Below, piece by piece: positions 34,886 to 44,879 of a stretch of DNA of 64,000 bases. Every line of letters starts with the position of its first letter. The stretch's first letter is position 1. The translations under genes and the position numbers were made by a program. This DNA comes from Propionivibrio soli (GTDB lineage Bacteria; Pseudomonadota; Gammaproteobacteria; Burkholderiales; Rhodocyclaceae). The notes under the pieces are model-generated. The model did no database searches. It was not told the DNA's origin and saw only the letters and a list, made by a program, of their open reading frames with translations. The stretch is from assembly GCF_025770765.1 (NCBI RefSeq), contig NZ_JANZKY010000008.1, forward strand, positions 124,001-188,000. Direction: 5' to 3'.

Positions 34886-37114
34886 ATGAGCAAGGCGTAT
34901 CCGGGTTATGCCAAATTGATCGCGCAGCTCGAGGAGTCTCAGCATCTTTCAGCGGTTCGGCGCGGGTTCCTGCTCTTGCTTCCGCTCGTCATGATTGGGG
35001 CGGTATCGCTTGTGCTCGGAAACCTCGCGCTGCCCGAGAGCCTGATAAGGGGTCCGCTGCACGCGTGGCAGGGCGTGTTCCTGCATGCAGGTGACGCGGT
35101 ATTCGGCCTCGTTTCGCTCTGTCTGACGATGACCGTCAGCCATTCGCTTGCCGCTCAGCGACAGACCGATTGCTGCCACGACGTGCAGCCGATGATGCCG
35201 GCAATCGTTGCCTTGCTCTGTTTCCTGGTACTCGTCGCGCCGTTCGACGGCAATTCGGAAGGCAGTCTCTTCGGACCACACTTCGTCTTTCCTTCGTTGC
35301 TGGTCGCCATCGGCGCCACTGAAATATTCCTTCGGCTCGCGGCCGGCCGACGTTCCCGTTGGGGATGGATCGCACACGATGCCGACCCGATTTTTCCCGG
35401 CATCCTGCATTCGTTCTTCCCGGCATTTTTCACGATCGGCGTTTTTCTTATCGCGCGGCTGATTCTAGGGCTGGCCGACAAACCCCTGATGACGCTCTTC
35501 GAAAATATGTTGTTAGCGCTGTTCGATCCCCTGCAGTCCGGACTCGCGCGCGCGCTGCTTTTCAACTTTATCAGTCAGTTGCTTTGGTTCGTCGGCATCC
35601 ACGGCAATAATGTTCTGGCGCCAATCGAACAGCACTACTTCCAGACGGCCGAAATGGCCAACGCAGCCGTTCTCGCGACAGGAGGGCAGCCGGTCGAGGT
35701 TTTCACCAAGTCGTTTCTCGATATCTATGTCTTTATGGGAGGATCGGGTACGTCGCTCGCATTGCTGGTCGCCATCTTCATTCATTGGCGGGGAAGCAAC
35801 CAGAATCGGCTCGCCCGTGTCGGCCTCGCTCCTGCCCTGTTCAACGTCAGCGAATTGGCCGTCTTCGGCCTTCCCGTAATTTTCAACCCGGCGTTCCTGC
35901 TGCCTTTCATCGTGACGCCGCTTGCCCTGACCATCATCAGCTATTTCGCTTGTGCGTCGGGCTGGATCCCTGTGGTACGCGAATCTCTGAACTGGACGAC
36001 GCCGTTCGGAATCGGCGGTTACCTTGCTGCGCAGTCGTGGCATGGCGCGATCTTGCAGTTCTTCAACCTGTTTGTCGGCGTGCTCATTTATTCGCCTTTC
36101 GTGCGGGCCGCGCAAAAACACACGTTCAAGGAACGGCGGCGCGATTTTCAGCGCTTGCTCGACGCTCTGGAGGAATCCTGCCTCAATCAGCATTCGGGCA
36201 TCCTCGAACGCCGCGATCCCGTCGGATCGCAGGCGCGGCGATTAGCGAACGATTTGCGGTACGCCGTTTCGCGCGGTGAAATACAGCTCATGTATCAACC
36301 GCAGGTTGACCAACGAGGAAGCGTCGTCGGGCTGGAAGCGCTGCTACGCTGGGAATACGGCGCCTTCGGCCGCATTCCTCCGAATATCGTCATCGCGCTC
36401 GCCGAGGAAGCCAACCTGATCTGCCGGCTCGGCGACTGGGTCATCGACGAAGCATGTGGGCAGCTGCGGCAATGGCGCTCCGAGGGCGTCGCGCGCGGCG
36501 TCGTCATGTCGATCAACATATCGCCGACCCAGCTCAATGAACCCGGGTTCGCCGATCGCGTCCTTCTGATCCTCTCGCGCCACGCATTGCCGGCCGGGGC
36601 GATCGAACTCGAGATCACCGAGAGCCGCACCATCGCCCACAACGAGACGACCGCTCAGACACTTGAGCAGTTGGCGCGAAGCGGAATTCGACTGGCAATC
36701 GACGACTTCGGGATGGGCTACAGTTCGCTGCTCTACATGCGCCGGTTCGTCATCCACGGCATCAAGCTCGACGGCTCTCTAACACGCGAGGTCCAGAGCA
36801 ACCCGAGCTGCCAGGAAATCATCCGCACCATCGCCCATCTCTGTCGCAAAAAAAACATCCGGATCATCGCCGAGTTCGTCGAAAACGAAGAGCAGCGTAC
36901 GTTGCTCGAAGCGCTCGGTTGTTCCGAGTTTCAGGGGTTCCTCTTCAGCAAACCGCTGCCGCCGGCCGAATGCGCCGATTTCGTTCGATCCCGCCGTTCG
37001 CAGGCGGTGAGCAAGGCCAGGCAAGGCACCAACGCAGCGAACCAGCGAAGACTCGGCGGTTATCGCGGCGATGGGCTGCGAATCTCAGCCGACCCGATCA
37101 GTAGCCGCGCGTAG
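34886..37114 (+). CDS. PTS EIIC-like membrane domain fused to an EAL phosphodiesterase domain
   Basis: The N-terminal part (about residues 15-420) is a lactose/cellobiose-type PTS EIIC channel with about 10 helices. GIHGNN (His239) and FNVSELAVFG (Glu323) match the substrate-binding His and Glu of ChbC-type EIIC proteins. No EIIA or EIIB domain, and no pts gene, is present. The C-terminal part (about 450-700) is an EAL domain with EAL at 484-486, ELEITES, DDFGMGYSSL, and an IAEFVE motif where IAEGVE is usual; metal-binding residues look intact, so c-di-GMP hydrolysis is plausible. The ATG at 34886 is favoured over 34841, which would be almost at the transcript start. Likely a sugar-sensing c-di-GMP enzyme. 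Confidence 0.88.
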   Translation: MSKAYPGYAKLIAQLEESQHLSAVRRGFLLLLPLVMIGAVSLVLGNLALPESLIRGPLHAWQGVFLHAGDAVFGLVSLCLTMTVSHSLAAQRQTDCCHDVQPMMPAIVALLCFLVLVAPFDGNSEGSLFGPHFVFPSLLVAIGATEIFLRLAAGRRSRWGWIAHDADPIFPGILHSFFPAFFTIGVFLIARLILGLADKPLMTLFENMLLALFDPLQSGLARALLFNFISQLLWFVGIHGNNVLAPIEQHYFQTAEMANAAVLATGGQPVEVFTKSFLDIYVFMGGSGTSLALLVAIFIHWRGSNQNRLARVGLAPALFNVSELAVFGLPVIFNPAFLLPFIVTPLALTIISYFACASGWIPVVRESLNWTTPFGIGGYLAAQSWHGAILQFFNLFVGVLIYSPFVRAAQKHTFKERRRDFQRLLDALEESCLNQHSGILERRDPVGSQARRLANDLRYAVSRGEIQLMYQPQVDQRGSVVGLEALLRWEYGAFGRIPPNIVIALAEEANLICRLGDWVIDEACGQLRQWRSEGVARGVVMSINISPTQLNEPGFADRVLLILSRHALPAGAIELEITESRTIAHNETTAQTLEQLARSGIRLAIDDFGMGYSSLLYMRRFVIHGIKLDGSLTREVQSNPSCQEIIRTIAHLCRKKNIRIIAEFVENEEQRTLLEALGCSEFQGFLFSKPLPPAECADFVRSRRSQAVSKARQGTNAANQRRLGGYRGDGLRISADPISSRA

Positions 37115-37139
37115 ATTGCGCATTACGGAAACTCTCACC

Positions 37140-37910
37140 ATGCTCCTCGATCAACCAGCCAACGTTTCCTTAGAAGATCTGGAGAAAATCGTCCGTCCGC
37201 TGCGCGCAGCGGAGCGAGTCGCGATCATGTCCGGCGCCGGGCTTTCGGCGGAGAGCGGCATCCCGACCTTTCGCGACACCGGAAACGGCTTATGGGCGGA
37301 CGTCGATCCGATGGCCGTGGCCAGCATCGACGGGTTCTACCGCGACCCGGCAAAGGTATGGGCCTGGCACAACGACCTTCGTTCCCGGCTCGCCGGAGCG
37401 ACACCCAATGCCGGTCACCGATGCATCGCGGAACTCGAAGCGCTGCTTGCGCCCGCCGAGGTTCTCGTCATCACACAGAATATCGACGGCTTCCACCAAG
37501 AAGCGGGCAGCCATTCGGTGCTCGAACTGCACGGCACGGTGAAGCGTATCCGTTGCCATCGGCAGTGCGGTTTCGCGGCGCCATGGGAAGATGTCATTCC
37601 GGAACGCTGCCCCTCTTGCGGCGCGCTCGTACGCCCGGACATCGTCTGGTTCGGTGAGGCGCTGGATAGCGAGACCCTGGAACGTGCGGCGGACGCAGCC
37701 CTTGCCGCCGACGTTTTCTTCGTCATCGGCACGTCCGGCGTCGTGCAACCGGCGGCGGGCCTCGCCGTGCTGGCCAAGGATGCCGGCGCGCTGGTCGTTG
37801 AAGTCAATCCCGGCGAGACGAACCTGACGGAATTCGCCGACTACTCAGCGCGGACGTCAGCGTCGGAGTTCCTCGTCGCCTTGTGCCGCGCCCTGCGTTC
37901 CGCTTGCTGA
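37140..37910 (+). CDS. cobB: NAD-dependent protein deacylase (sirtuin)
   Basis: SIR2-family enzyme of 256 residues that removes acyl groups from lysine using NAD+. It has the NAD-binding GAGLSAESGIPTFRD, TQNIDGFHQ, and the catalytic His in LELHGTVKRI. The zinc module has four cysteines (RCHRQCG and RCPSCG), followed by VRPDIVWFGE. The start ATG (37140) is 25 bases behind the EAL gene; an in-frame start at 37071 would overlap that gene. It faces argC, 22 bases apart. Confidence 0.92.
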   Translation: MLLDQPANVSLEDLEKIVRPLRAAERVAIMSGAGLSAESGIPTFRDTGNGLWADVDPMAVASIDGFYRDPAKVWAWHNDLRSRLAGATPNAGHRCIAELEALLAPAEVLVITQNIDGFHQEAGSHSVLELHGTVKRIRCHRQCGFAAPWEDVIPERCPSCGALVRPDIVWFGEALDSETLERAADAALAADVFFVIGTSGVVQPAAGLAVLAKDAGALVVEVNPGETNLTEFADYSARTSASEFLVALCRALRSAC

Positions 37911-37932
37911 TCGTAAGGAACTCGCCTTCCGT

Positions 37933-38871
37933 TCAGACGAGGCCGAGGCTTTCGTCGACGCCCAGATGGACGTTCATCGATTGCACGGCCGCACCCGAAG
38001 CCCCTTTGCCGAGGTTGTCGAGACGCGCGACGACGAGCATGCGTTCGGCGGTGCCGAACACGAACAGGTCGACGCGGTTGGTGTCGTTGTTCGCTTCGAC
38101 ATTGAAAAAACCGCCCTCCGTGTTGGCTTCGAGGTCAGTCGGCGCGACGCGGATGAAAGCTTCCCCCGCGTAATAGTCGGCAAGAATCTTCTGCACGTCG
38201 GCCGGTGTCGCGGTGCGCGCGAACTGCTTCGGATGCAGGAAGGCCGTAACGGCGAGGCCTTTGTAGAACGGACCGACAATCGGCTGGAAGATCGGGGCGA
38301 CGGAAAGCCCGGCGTACGTCTGCATCTCCGGCAAGTGTTTGTGCGTGAGGCCAAGGGCATACGGACGCGGCGCGTCGATGCGTTGCGGGCTCCGGTAGTG
38401 CTCGATCATCTTCTTGCCGCCGCCGGAAAAACCGGTAATCGAATTGGCGGCGACTTGCGTGTCCGCCGGCAGCAGACCGGAAGCGACAAGCGGGCGGAGC
38501 GCGAGAATGAAAGCCGTCGCGTGGCACCCCGGATTCGCGATGCGCTTGCTGGCCCGAATTTTCGCCCGCTGATCCTTCGCCAGTTCTGGCAGCCCGAAGG
38601 TCCAGGACGGATTGACGCGATGCGCGGTCGACGCGTCGATGACGCAGGTGTTCGGGTTATCGACGAGCCTCACCGACTCCTTGGCCGCCTCGTCCGGCAA
38701 GCACAGGAACGTCACGTCGGAAGCATTGATCAACCGCCGGCGTTCGCCCAAATCCTTGCGCTTGTCGGCGTCGATCTTCAACACCTCGATATCGACCCGC
38801 TTCGCGAGGTATTCGTTGATCTGAAGGCCCGTCGTGCCTTCCTGCCCATCCACAAAAACTTTGTACGCCAT
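37933..38871 (-). CDS. argC: N-acetyl-gamma-glutamyl-phosphate reductase, short (type 2) form
   Basis: ArgC reduces N-acetylglutamyl phosphate to the semialdehyde in arginine synthesis. The 312-residue protein is the shorter ArgC class. It begins with [14 protein letters not shown] and has the catalytic Cys in [21 protein letters not shown] and GFSGGGKKM are further markers. It is monocistronic here, with tRNA-Met upstream on the same strand. Confidence 0.94.
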   Translation of the reverse strand: MAYKVFVDGQEGTTGLQINEYLAKRVDIEVLKIDADKRKDLGERRRLINASDVTFLCLPDEAAKESVRLVDNPNTCVIDASTAHRVNPSWTFGLPELAKDQRAKIRASKRIANPGCHATAFILALRPLVASGLLPADTQVAANSITGFSGGGKKMIEHYRSPQRIDAPRPYALGLTHKHLPEMQTYAGLSVAPIFQPIVGPFYKGLAVTAFLHPKQFARTATPADVQKILADYYAGEAFIRVAPTDLEANTEGGFFNVEANNDTNRVDLFVFGTAERMLVVARLDNLGKGASGAAVQSMNVHLGVDESLGLV

Positions 38872-39006
38872 GGCAAACCCGCATTGGAAAGTTGTCTATT
38901 GAACGATTCTCTCATACCCAGGCGTTCCGGGAAGCCGAAGGGCTGAGGAGGAGGCGAAACCTCGCCGAATCTGTCGGAAAAAGGCCGCATTCCAGGCCAG
39001 AAATGA

Positions 39007-39034
39007 AAAACCCGCCGACGAATCAGCGGGTTTT
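39007..39034 (-). terminator. Rho-independent terminator behind tRNA-Met
   Basis: AAAACCCGC (39007-39015) pairs with GCGGGTTTT (39026-39034) around a 10-base loop; on the minus strand the stem ends in a T-run. It lies 8 bases behind the tRNA 3' end. Confidence 0.85.
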
Positions 39035-39042
39035 CGTGTTCT

Positions 39043-39119
39043 TGGTGGTGATGGGCAGAATTGAACTGCCGACCTATGGGTTATGAATCCATCGCTCTAA
39101 CCAACTGAGCTACATCACC
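39043..39119 (-). tRNA. tRNA-Met (anticodon CAT)
   Basis: A 77-base cloverleaf with encoded CCA (39043-39045). The acceptor GGTGATG pairs with CATCACC, the D-arm is GCTC/GAGC, the anticodon loop is TTCATAA, and the T-arm is GGCAG/CTGCC around TTCAATT. The anticodon stem closes with an A-C mismatch next to the loop. The first acceptor pair is G-C, unlike initiator tRNA, so it is the elongator; a CAT-anticodon tRNA-Ile modified by TilS is the alternative. Confidence 0.93.
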
Positions 39120-39132
39120 AGTAGGGCGCGGA

Positions 39133-39162
39133 ATTATAGGGTTGGGTCAGGGGGTGGGTCAA
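39133..39162 (-). promoter_or_regulatory. Sigma-70 promoter of tRNA-Met
   Basis: Minus-strand TTGACC (39157-39162) and TATAAT (39133-39138) with an 18-base spacer, ending 14 bases before the tRNA 5' end. Confidence 0.8.
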
Positions 39163-39196
39163 GCACCCCCTTGCCCACAAGGCAGGAAAGCTTGTC

Positions 39197-39202
39197 TATA
39201 AT
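39197..39202 (+). promoter_or_regulatory. -10 box directly ahead of the small gene at 39209
   Basis: Perfect TATAAT ending 6 bases before the ATG at 39209. The nearest -35-like TTGCCC (39171-39176) is 20 bases away, longer than optimal. Transcription would begin at or next to the start codon, suggesting a leaderless mRNA. Confidence 0.5.
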
Positions 39203-39208
39203 GGCGCC

Positions 39209-39559
39209 ATGCCGATACCAGCCTCTCTCGTTGCTTCGATCGTCAGCGCGATCATCGAAACCGCCACCCAAGGAGCGGGCACGACGGCTGCTCAGTACGA
39301 TACGTATATTGCGACACGGCAACTGCCGCCGGAAGCCAAGACGGGCACGATGAATCCGCCCAAAGGCGACGGCTCAATCGTGATCGACAACAAATCGTGG
39401 CGCCTGGCACCCGGTGTGCAGTTTCGGAGCCAGCAGAACCTGATCGTCATGCCGATGACGATTCAGGAGACCAAGAAGGTCGTTTATCTCACCGACATGT
39501 CTGGAGCCGTTTTCCGCGTCTGGATGCTCAATCCCACCGAAGTTTCGGCGCTTCAATAA
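39209..39559 (+). CDS. Small conserved-looking protein of unknown function, upstream of miaB
   Basis: A 116-residue protein I do not recognise. Residues 1-35 are Ala/Ile/Thr-rich and may form a helix; 40-110 look beta-rich (GDGSIVIDNKSWRLAPG, VVYLTDMSGAVFRVWML). There is no clear signal peptide. Its frame has normal codon usage for the region and ends 15 bases ahead of miaB on the same strand. The -10 box lies so close that no Shine-Dalgarno region exists. The next internal ATG would remove a third of the protein. Confidence 0.65.
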   Translation: MPIPASLVASIVSAIIETATQGAGTTAAQYDTYIATRQLPPEAKTGTMNPPKGDGSIVIDNKSWRLAPGVQFRSQQNLIVMPMTIQETKKVVYLTDMSGAVFRVWMLNPTEVSALQ

Positions 39560-39574
39560 AACTGATCTAGCTAC

Positions 39575-40921
39575 ATGGCAAAGAAATTGTTCATCCGCAC
39601 CTTCGGGTGCCAGATGAACGAGTACGATTCGGACAAGATGGCCGACGTGCTCGCGGCTTCCGAAGAGATCGTCAAGACCGACACTCCCGAAGACGCCGAC
39701 ATCATCCTGTTCAATACCTGCTCGGTGCGCGAGAAAGCCCAGGAGCGCGTTTTCCACGACCTCGGCCGCGTACGTCTGCTGAAGAAGGCCAAGCCGGACC
39801 TGGTGATCGGGGTCGGCGGTTGCGTGGCCAGCCAAGAAGGCGCGGCGATCGTTGCCCGCGCGCCGTATGTCGACGTCGTCTTCGGCCCGCAGACGCTACA
39901 CCGCCTGCCGCAATTGATCGCCGAACGCCGGCGCATCGGGAAGTCGCAGGTTGACGTGTCGTTTCCGGAGATTGAGAAGTTTGACAATCTGCCGCCGGCC
40001 AAGGTAGATGGTGCCGCGGCGTTTGTCTCGATCATGGAAGGCTGCAGCAAGTTCTGCTCGTTCTGCATCGTCCCGTACACGCGCGGCGGCGAAGTCTCGC
40101 GACCGTTCGACGATGTGCTGACCGAAGTGGCTGGCCTTGCCGCTCAAGGCGTCGGCGAGGTAACGCTGCTCGGACAGAATGTGAACGCCTACCGTGGTGC
40201 AATGTCCGGCGAAGAGACAGCCGACCTCGCTCTGTTGATCGAATACATTGCCGAGATTCCCGGCATCGAGCGCATCCGCTATACGACGTCCCACCCGCGA
40301 GAGGTTACGCAGCGGTTGATCGACATTTACGCGAAGGTGCCGAAACTGGTGTCCCACCTGCACCTACCCGTGCAATCGGGTTCGGACCGGGTTCTCGCGG
40401 CCATGAAGCGCCGTTACACGGCGATCGAGTACAAGAGTCTCGTGCGCAAGCTGCGCGCCGCGCGGCCGGATATCTCACTGTCCTCTGACTTCATCGTCGG
40501 TTTCCCCGGCGAAACGGCGGAGGATTTCGAGAAGACGATGAAGCTGATTGATGACGTCGGCTTCGACGCGTCGTTCTCGTTTCTGTACAGCCCACGGCCC
40601 GGCACGCCGGCGGCCGAGCTTTCTGACGACACGCCGCGCGAGGTGCATCTGGAGCGCCTAATGCGCCTGCAGCAGCGTATCGAAGAGCTAGCGCAGTCGG
40701 TCTCGCAGTCGATGGTGGGAACCGTCCAGCGCGTGCTGGTCGAAGGTTTATCGCGGAAGGACGACAACGAACTTGCCGGACGTACGGACAATAACCGCGT
40801 CGTTAATTTCGACGGTGGCTCCGCCAACAGCCACCGCCTCATCCATCGTTTCATCGACGTCCGCATCACTGGCGCCATGCCGCATTCGCTGCGCGGCGAA
40901 ATCGTGATCAAGGAAGAATGA
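39575..40921 (+). CDS. miaB: tRNA-2-methylthio-N6-dimethylallyladenosine synthase
   Basis: MiaB methylthiolates i6A37 in tRNAs reading UNN codons. The 448-residue protein has the N-terminal MTTase domain with three cluster cysteines ([30 protein letters not shown]), the radical SAM motif CSKFCSFC, and a C-terminal TRAM domain. It overlaps phoH by 4 bases and opens the miaB-phoH-ybeY-corC-lnt series common in proteobacteria. Confidence 0.97.
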   Translation: MAKKLFIRTFGCQMNEYDSDKMADVLAASEEIVKTDTPEDADIILFNTCSVREKAQERVFHDLGRVRLLKKAKPDLVIGVGGCVASQEGAAIVARAPYVDVVFGPQTLHRLPQLIAERRRIGKSQVDVSFPEIEKFDNLPPAKVDGAAAFVSIMEGCSKFCSFCIVPYTRGGEVSRPFDDVLTEVAGLAAQGVGEVTLLGQNVNAYRGAMSGEETADLALLIEYIAEIPGIERIRYTTSHPREVTQRLIDIYAKVPKLVSHLHLPVQSGSDRVLAAMKRRYTAIEYKSLVRKLRAARPDISLSSDFIVGFPGETAEDFEKTMKLIDDVGFDASFSFLYSPRPGTPAAELSDDTPREVHLERLMRLQQRIEELAQSVSQSMVGTVQRVLVEGLSRKDDNELAGRTDNNRVVNFDGGSANSHRLIHRFIDVRITGAMPHSLRGEIVIKEE

Positions 40922-41916
40922 ACGCCAAATCCACGGGCACTCCCCGCGGCGTCGAGCTCCTGCTCTCGCCGGTTGATAATACGCAGCTCGCCAACCTGTG
41001 CGGCGTGCTCGACGAGAACCTGCGCCAGATCGAAACAGCGCTCGATGTATCGATCGCTCGCCGCGGAGAACGCTTTACCCTGCGCGGCGAGCGCGAACAG
41101 ACCTCCCGCGCCTCCGAAGCGTTGCAGATGTTTTACGCCCAGGCGAAGGAACCGTTGTCGGTCGACGAAATTCAGCTCGGCCTGATCGAACTGATCAACC
41201 GCCCAGGACGCAAGGAAACGCCATCCGTCGCGCTATCGCCGGCGCTGATGACGCGCAAGACGGAACTGCACGGGCGCACGCCGCGACAGGTCGAGTACCT
41301 CAAGAACATCCAGGAACACGACATCACCTTCGGTACCGGACCGGCCGGCACTGGCAAGACCTATCTCGCCGTAGCGTCTGCCGTCGACGCCTTCGAGCGC
41401 GAACTGGTGCAGCGCATCGTGCTAACCCGCCCCGCCGTCGAAGCGGGCGAGCGGCTGGGTTTCCTGCCCGGCGATCTGGCGCAGAAAGTCGACCCGTACC
41501 TGCGACCGCTGTACGACGCGCTCTATGACCTGATGGGTTTCGACAAGGTTGGCAAGCTCTTCGAACGCGGTGCGATCGAGATCGCCCCACTCGCTTATAT
41601 GCGCGGACGCACGCTCAACCACGCCTTCATCATTCTCGACGAAGCGCAGAACACGACGCCCGAGCAGATGAAGATGTTCCTCACCCGCATCGGCATCGGC
41701 GCTAAGGCGGTGGTGACCGGCGACGTGACGCAGATCGATTTGCAGCGCGGGCAGAAGAGCGGCCTGATCGAAGCGCGGCTGATTCTCAAGGACGTGCGCG
41801 GAATCGCCTTTTCCGAGTTCCAGAAGGAAGACGTGGTTCGCCATCCGCTCGTCGCGCGCATTGTTTCGGCATACGAAGCGCATACCGCGGCACTTGAGAG
41901 TGGTAGTGACAAATGA
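40918..41916 (+). CDS. ybeZ: PhoH-like ATPase (YbeZ)
   Basis: Cytoplasmic ATPase of 332 residues, functionally linked to YbeY in rRNA maturation. Walker A GPAGTGKT is at 141-148 and Walker [11 protein letters not shown] near 240; the N-terminal 110 residues form the usual nucleic-acid-binding KH-like extension. Overlaps miaB and ybeY by 4 bases each. Confidence 0.95.
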   Translation: MNAKSTGTPRGVELLLSPVDNTQLANLCGVLDENLRQIETALDVSIARRGERFTLRGEREQTSRASEALQMFYAQAKEPLSVDEIQLGLIELINRPGRKETPSVALSPALMTRKTELHGRTPRQVEYLKNIQEHDITFGTGPAGTGKTYLAVASAVDAFERELVQRIVLTRPAVEAGERLGFLPGDLAQKVDPYLRPLYDALYDLMGFDKVGKLFERGAIEIAPLAYMRGRTLNHAFIILDEAQNTTPEQMKMFLTRIGIGAKAVVTGDVTQIDLQRGQKSGLIEARLILKDVRGIAFSEFQKEDVVRHPLVARIVSAYEAHTAALESGSDK

Positions 41917-42374
41917 TCAGCCGTCGCCTTGACCTGTCGGTGCAGTACGCGAGCCATGCCGACCTGCCGGCGCGCCCGCAGATTCGCGCCTGGACGCGTG
42001 CGGCGCTCGATGTCGACGGTCCGCGCGGCGGGCAGATCACCGTGCGTTTCGTCGATGCCGAAGAAGGACAGCAGCTGAATCGCGACTATCGCGGCAAGGA
42101 CTATGCGACCAACGTGCTCTCCTTCCCCTACGACGCCGAGCCGGTGGTCCGAGGCGATCTCTTGGTCTGCGCGCCGGTTGTCGAACGCGAAGCGGCCGAG
42201 CAAGGTAAACCGTTGGAAGCCCACTACGCGCACCTCATCGTTCACGGCGTGTTGCATCTGCAGGGCTACGATCATGAACTTGGCGCGGAACACGCTCGCG
42301 TCATGGAAGATCACGAGCGCCGCATCCTGACCGCGCTGGGCTACGCTGACCCTTATTCGGCGGATCAGGAGTAA
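41913..42374 (+). CDS. ybeY: Endoribonuclease YbeY (rRNA maturation factor)
   Basis: Zinc endoribonuclease of 153 residues needed for 16S rRNA 3'-end maturation and ribosome quality control. The zinc site is [11 protein letters not shown] with a further His in [19 protein letters not shown] is the other family motif. Starts within the end of the PhoH-like gene (ATGA). Confidence 0.95.
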   Translation: MISRRLDLSVQYASHADLPARPQIRAWTRAALDVDGPRGGQITVRFVDAEEGQQLNRDYRGKDYATNVLSFPYDAEPVVRGDLLVCAPVVEREAAEQGKPLEAHYAHLIVHGVLHLQGYDHELGAEHARVMEDHERRILTALGYADPYSADQE

Positions 42375-42431
42375 GGGGCCACGAATCCCGCTTTGCCGCC
42401 CGATCCTCCGTCTTTGTACTAACCTGCCTTA

Positions 42432-43265
42432 ATGGAAACCGACAGACCAAGCTTTTTTGAACGCCTCTCTTCCCTTCTCCTGCGCGAACCCGAGGACCGG
42501 GAGCAACTCATCGCTCTACTGCACTCGGCTCACGAGCGCAATCTGCTCGACGCGGACGCGCTGTCGATCACCGAAGGCGCACTTGCCGCCTCTGAAGTCA
42601 GTGTCCGCGACGTCATGGTGCCGCGGGCAAAAATGGAAGTCGTCTCGATCGACGATCCGCTCGAAGACATCGTCGCTTACGTAAATGAAACCGGCCACTC
42701 GCGCTTTCCGGTCATCGATGGAGATCGCGAAAACATCATCGGCATCCTGCTCGCCAAGGATCTCCTGCGTATCCAGTCGGAGGACCGGTTCCGCCTGCGC
42801 GAATGGCTGCGCCCAGCGGTTTTCATCCCCGAATCGAAGCGGCTGAATGTCCTTTTGCGCGAGTTTCGCGTTTCGCGCAACCACATGGCGGTCGTCGTCG
42901 ACGAGTATGCCGGCGTATGCGGGTTGATCACGATCGAAGACGTCCTCGAGCAGATCGTCGGTGATATCGAAGACGAATACGATTTCGATGAAGACGAAGG
43001 CAACATCCGCCTCGACCAGACCGGCCGTTACCGCGTCAAGGCTCAGACGGCGATCGAGGATTTCAACGCGGCGTTCGAAACGCACTTTAGCAACGAGGAA
43101 TGCGATACCGTCGGCGGCTTGATCCTGAATCATCTCGGCCGCGTGCCGAAACGCAACGAAACCGTCGAACTCGGCGGTTTGCTCTTCCGCGTACAGCGCG
43201 CCGACAGCCGCCGCCTGTACAGCCTGATCGTCACCATCCTCCCCGCGGCCGATGCAGCGGCCTAA
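42432..43265 (+). CDS. corC: CBS-domain protein CorC/YbeX
   Basis: A 277-residue cytoplasmic protein with two CBS domains (about 65-185, with VRDVMVPRAKMEVV and HMAVVVDEYAGVCGLIT) and a CorC_HlyC domain (about 195-275). In enterobacteria it affects Mg/Co efflux and, with YbeY and YbeZ, ribosome homeostasis. There is no membrane domain. It is 57 bases behind ybeY and overlaps lnt by 14 bases. Confidence 0.93.
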   Translation: METDRPSFFERLSSLLLREPEDREQLIALLHSAHERNLLDADALSITEGALAASEVSVRDVMVPRAKMEVVSIDDPLEDIVAYVNETGHSRFPVIDGDRENIIGILLAKDLLRIQSEDRFRLREWLRPAVFIPESKRLNVLLREFRVSRNHMAVVVDEYAGVCGLITIEDVLEQIVGDIEDEYDFDEDEGNIRLDQTGRYRVKAQTAIEDFNAAFETHFSNEECDTVGGLILNHLGRVPKRNETVELGGLLFRVQRADSRRLYSLIVTILPAADAAA

Positions 43266-44811
43266 GCTGCATTCAGCCGTACCACTTCTTCTTGCCGGTG
43301 GATGCGGCGCGGCCAGCGTCCTTGCTTTTGCCCCCTTTGGCTGGTTTCCGCTGATCGCGATTACGCTCGCTGCTCTTTATGCGCTGCTGATGCGCGATGC
43401 CGAGAGCCTGTCCGAGCGTAGGGAAAATCGGCTGACCTTGGCAAAGAAAGGTGCAGCCATAGGTGGCGCGTTCGGCCTCGGGTTCTTTCTCGCCGGGGTG
43501 TCTTGGGTCTACGTAAGTCTGAGTGTCTTCGGTGGCATGGCCGCGCCGCTCGCGGGGCTGGCGACTCTTCTGTTCTGCGCCTTTCTCTCGCTTTACCCCG
43601 CGCTGGTTGGTGCCGTTTTCGTGCGCTGTCGGCCCCCGGACGCGGTGCAGCGCATAACCCTTTTCGCCGCATTGTGGGCGACGACCGAATGGCTGCGCGG
43701 ATGGATATTCACGGGGTTTCCGTGGCTCGCGGTAGGCTACGCGCAGACGCCGCCCAGCCCGCTCGCCGGTTACGCACCGATCATTGGAGTCTTCGGCCTC
43801 TCGTTCCTAACCGCCGCAACGGCGGCCGCACTTGGCGAGATGACACTTGCCTGGCGTCACAACACAAGGTGCGGAGCCCGTACAACGTACCGTTTCCGCC
43901 TGCTCGGCTTGGCCGCTTTCGTCGTCGTTCTATGGGCCGGTGGCGGCGTCCTGCGTGAAGTTCGGTGGACGCATCCTTCAGGGGAACCCGTCACCGTCGC
44001 GCTCTTGCAGGGCAATGTCGCGCAGGACCTCAAATGGCGCCCGGAACGGTTCTATGAGTCGTTGCGCACTTATTACGAACTCGCGCGCGACAACCCCGCG
44101 CAACTTACGCTGCTTCCGGAAACGGCGCTGCCAGCGTTTCTCGACCAGATCCCGGGCGAGTACATCGAGGCGATGAAGGCACTCGCCGAACGCCCGCGCG
44201 GTGATGTGGTGTTCGGCATTCCGGTACGCGACGAATCGGGTTACACCAACTCGGCCGTGAGCATCGGACACTCGGCGCCGCAACGCTACAACAAGGCCCA
44301 CCTGGTCCCATTCGGGGAGTTTGTCCCGCCGGGGTTCGGCTGGTTCCTCAAACTCGCCAGCATCCCGATGTCGGACTTCACGCCGGGTTCGCTGCCGCAG
44401 AGCCCGATGGCTATCGGCGGGCAGCATCTGGCTCTGAACATCTGCTACGAAGACGCCTTCGGCGAAGAGATCATTCGCGCCTTGCCGGAAGCCACGCTAC
44501 TCGCCAACGTGTCGAATGTCGCCTGGTTCGGCGATTCGTTGGCGCCGCAACAGCATCTGCAGATAGCCCGCCTGCGTGCACTGGAGACAGGCCGCGTCAT
44601 GCTGCGCGCCACGAACACGGGGATGACGGCGATCATTCTCCCCGATGGCCGCGTAAAGACAGCCCTCGCCCCCTTCACACGCGGCGCTCTGCGCGGCGTT
44701 GTTCAAGGGCACACCGGTGCCACACCCTACGTACGTTGGGGTAACTGGTTGGTCGTCGCTTTCGCACTGGTGCTCATCGGGGTTATCCTTCTGCGCGCAA
44801 GGGCCCGGTGA
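43252..44811 (+). CDS. lnt: Apolipoprotein N-acyltransferase
   Basis: Lnt transfers a third acyl chain to the N-terminal Cys of lipoproteins at the periplasmic face of the inner membrane. The 519-residue protein has six to seven helices around a nitrilase-type domain. The catalytic triad is seen as Glu290 (LLPETALPAF), Lys348 (YNKAHLVPFGE) and Cys398 (NICYEDAFG). It serves the lipoproteins of this window, including the SmpA-like protein and PotF. Last gene of the miaB series. Confidence 0.96.
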   Translation: MQRPKLHSAVPLLLAGGCGAASVLAFAPFGWFPLIAITLAALYALLMRDAESLSERRENRLTLAKKGAAIGGAFGLGFFLAGVSWVYVSLSVFGGMAAPLAGLATLLFCAFLSLYPALVGAVFVRCRPPDAVQRITLFAALWATTEWLRGWIFTGFPWLAVGYAQTPPSPLAGYAPIIGVFGLSFLTAATAAALGEMTLAWRHNTRCGARTTYRFRLLGLAAFVVVLWAGGGVLREVRWTHPSGEPVTVALLQGNVAQDLKWRPERFYESLRTYYELARDNPAQLTLLPETALPAFLDQIPGEYIEAMKALAERPRGDVVFGIPVRDESGYTNSAVSIGHSAPQRYNKAHLVPFGEFVPPGFGWFLKLASIPMSDFTPGSLPQSPMAIGGQHLALNICYEDAFGEEIIRALPEATLLANVSNVAWFGDSLAPQQHLQIARLRALETGRVMLRATNTGMTAIILPDGRVKTALAPFTRGALRGVVQGHTGATPYVRWGNWLVVAFALVLIGVILLRARAR

Positions 44812-44879
44812 CCAGACCGGCCACCGCGCGGGCGTTAAACGCCACGCGCCATCTTCCTCATCAGAAAGGAGAAGCACTC

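Noticed and set aside
39043-39119. Initiator tRNA-fMet
   Set aside because: The first acceptor pair is G-C, while bacterial initiators have an unpaired first position; the elongator reading fits better.
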